A stretch of 64,000 nucleotides of DNA, taken from assembly GCA_963277665.1 (NCBI GenBank), contig OY728120.1:944433195-944497194 (forward strand), in the 5' to 3' direction. Origin of the DNA: Viscum album. Its lineage: Eukaryota; Streptophyta; Magnoliopsida; Santalales; Viscaceae. The notes under the pieces are model-generated. The model did not search any database and was not told the origin of the DNA. It was given only the letters and a program-made list of their open reading frames with translations. Made by a program: the position numbers and the translations under genes. Below are positions 62,761 to 64,000 of the stretch, piece by piece; position 1 is the stretch's first letter, and the number at the start of each line of letters is the position of its first letter.

Positions 62761-63930
62761 CAAGAACAACAATCCCACACTGAGAACCTGGGTTTTCCCC
62801 CATATATGGGATAGATAATCCCACAAAAAAACACATTACCAAGGACTGAAACACCTTAATATCATATAAAACATTCAAAATAATTATTCAATATAAAATA
62901 AAATGGCTTTGATACAACATTGTGACACCATTACCTAGGTTCCACTAAACTGGTTCCCCAAACCAATGTGCCACATGACCACAGGAATTCCTCCTCATAT
63001 ACAAGAGGCTTCCTACTAGTATTGAGGTTCCAATGAGGTATGTGGGGATAATATACCATCTTTACCAGTGTAAAACAATAGTATAAATGGGTTTTACATT
63101 TTTATTACCAACAATGTTAATTCATTAATCATTTCAAATTCATATATTGTAGTGCACTAATTAGTTCACTTATATCATAAACACAGGCTTTATTGCCTGG
63201 AAAGCCATGTCAATACACTATCCCAGCATACGAAACTCCATATACATCATATGAAGTCTATTATGTCAAATTTCACGTCTAACCATCCCACATCAAAGAT
63301 AAGGAATTCCTTGTAAAAAAATTCTTACCCATCGGTGGGACCTACTGTGTCCCTCATCATTTACTAATCCATCAATACACATTCCACAAGGTCAAATACA
63401 CTTGACCTTTTTAACAAATTACAATGTCTTCGGTGAACCTATTTCATTTCACCAATATTCACATAGTTTATCACTTTCACTGCACTTAACGTAATTCCAT
63501 TACTATTCTATTTTACTATTCATTCATAACAAAAACCATTGTACATATTTTCAACTCCATCTTATAACATCGATATTCCCACATTTTCCATTCATTATTT
63601 ATCCCCTTAGTTATCTAACAACCCATTTAACCATAAAAGTTATGATAAACAAATTATTCTATTTTGACATGCTAAAAATATCTATAATTGGTTTAATCTC
63701 ATAAACCCTTCAATTTACCATTTAATAACTAAATTCACATGTTCAAGGGATTGGCACACCCCATGGGTGGCCATAAACCCAGTCCACTCTTCATCAATAT
63801 ATCCAAAAACATCCATGAAAGGTCCAAAACATCATTGAGTTGATGTTATTTTATGAGATTTTGTCTGGTTTGATTTGTTTTTCAGGGAAGTGGTGCAGTG
63901 GAAGCAGAAAATTTATTTTTTTTCTAGTCA
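62761..63930. other. CACTA interior after transposase, nothing recognised
   Basis: The transposase similarity ends and AT-rich, C-biased DNA follows. A TTGTGACACCATTACC segment near 62930 and a block with CACACCCCATGGGTGGCC near 63760 look LTR-like in style, but no LTR pair was found. A splice-acceptor-like TTTTTCAG stands at about 63880. Confidence 0.4.
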
Positions 63931-64000
63931 GCTTTTCATGGCTGTTTTAACCGTTGCTAAGAGTATACAAGTAAGACAGTAGCGGTGGTTTTAACTGCCG
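63931..64000 (-). repeat. Right subterminal repeats of the CACTA element
   Basis: TTTTAACCGTTGCTAAGA and TAGCGGTGGTTTTAACTGCCG repeat the words found in the left end at about 56007-56034 (GTGGCGGTTTTGGTAACCGCCGCTAAA in pieces). This marks the inward side of the right terminus. Confidence 0.7.

Larger units (their letters stand above)
55968..64000 (+). mobile_element. CACTA (En/Spm) transposon, left end and body; right end outside window
   Basis: It begins CACTACAACAGAAA directly after LTR3 DNA ending GTAC; the 3-bp duplication is probably TAC. Within 130 bp come subterminal inverted words (AGTGGCGGTTTTGG and GTAACCGCCGCTAAA; then weaker ATGGCAG...CACAACG). At the window end (about 63932-64000) matching words reappear (TTTTAACCGTTGCTAAGA, TAGCGGTGGTTTTAACTGCCG), so the right terminus should be only tens to a few hundred bases past 64000. 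A TNP2-type transposase pseudogene lies at 59.67-62.76 kb on the plus strand. Total length is about 8 kb or slightly more. Confidence 0.85.

Noticed and set aside
62920..63830. Possible reverse LTR in the CACTA interior
   Set aside because: A TTGTGACACC-like end was seen but no partner LTR, primer site or target duplication.

Overview
The window looks like nuclear DNA of a flowering plant. It is strongly AT-rich, lies in a gene-poor region, and consists almost entirely of nested plant transposable elements: Ty1/copia, chromodomain Ty3/gypsy, CACTA, a tRNA-type SINE and a LINE remnant. I found no credible host protein gene, tRNA, rRNA or CRISPR array. The species cannot be named from this sequence.

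Layout. 1-7.0 kb is old AT-rich DNA. It includes remains of a CACTA-associated Ulp1-like protease gene (about 2.35-3.2 kb) and a copia leader-like stretch. A truncated copia LTR (about 6.81-7.96 kb) abuts a satellite-like array of nine units of about 180 bp (7.97-9.59 kb) that shows a higher-order A-B-C pattern. A small non-autonomous CACTA element (9.92-10.21 kb), a decayed plus-strand copia integrase (10.37-10.94 kb) and an old reverse-oriented gypsy LTR, probably solo (about 12.1-15.89 kb), follow.

From 15.94 to 55.97 kb lies a minus-strand Ty1/copia composite: LTR1, internal region A, LTR2, internal region B, LTR3. It has two internal regions and three LTRs. Internal B carries a SINE with an 18-bp target duplication and a LINE-type RNase H fragment. 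It is also split by an old Ty3/gypsy element (30874-53206; LTRs of 2670 bp each, roughly 15% different by eye). The integrase region of that old element is split in turn by a young related element (38048-49991; 3.6-kb LTRs, about 1.2% different, 5-bp target duplication ACAAC). The young element has a nearly complete gag-pol with one in-frame TGA.

At 55968 a CACTA (En/Spm) element begins inside LTR3. It contains a decayed TNP2-type transposase (59.67-62.76 kb) and its far end lies just beyond base 64000.

Insertion order inferred from nesting: copia pair first, then SINE, LINE and old gypsy inside copy B and CACTA inside LTR3, with the young gypsy inside the old gypsy last. Copy A preserves the unoccupied version of the old gypsy target site, so that insertion can be read base by base.
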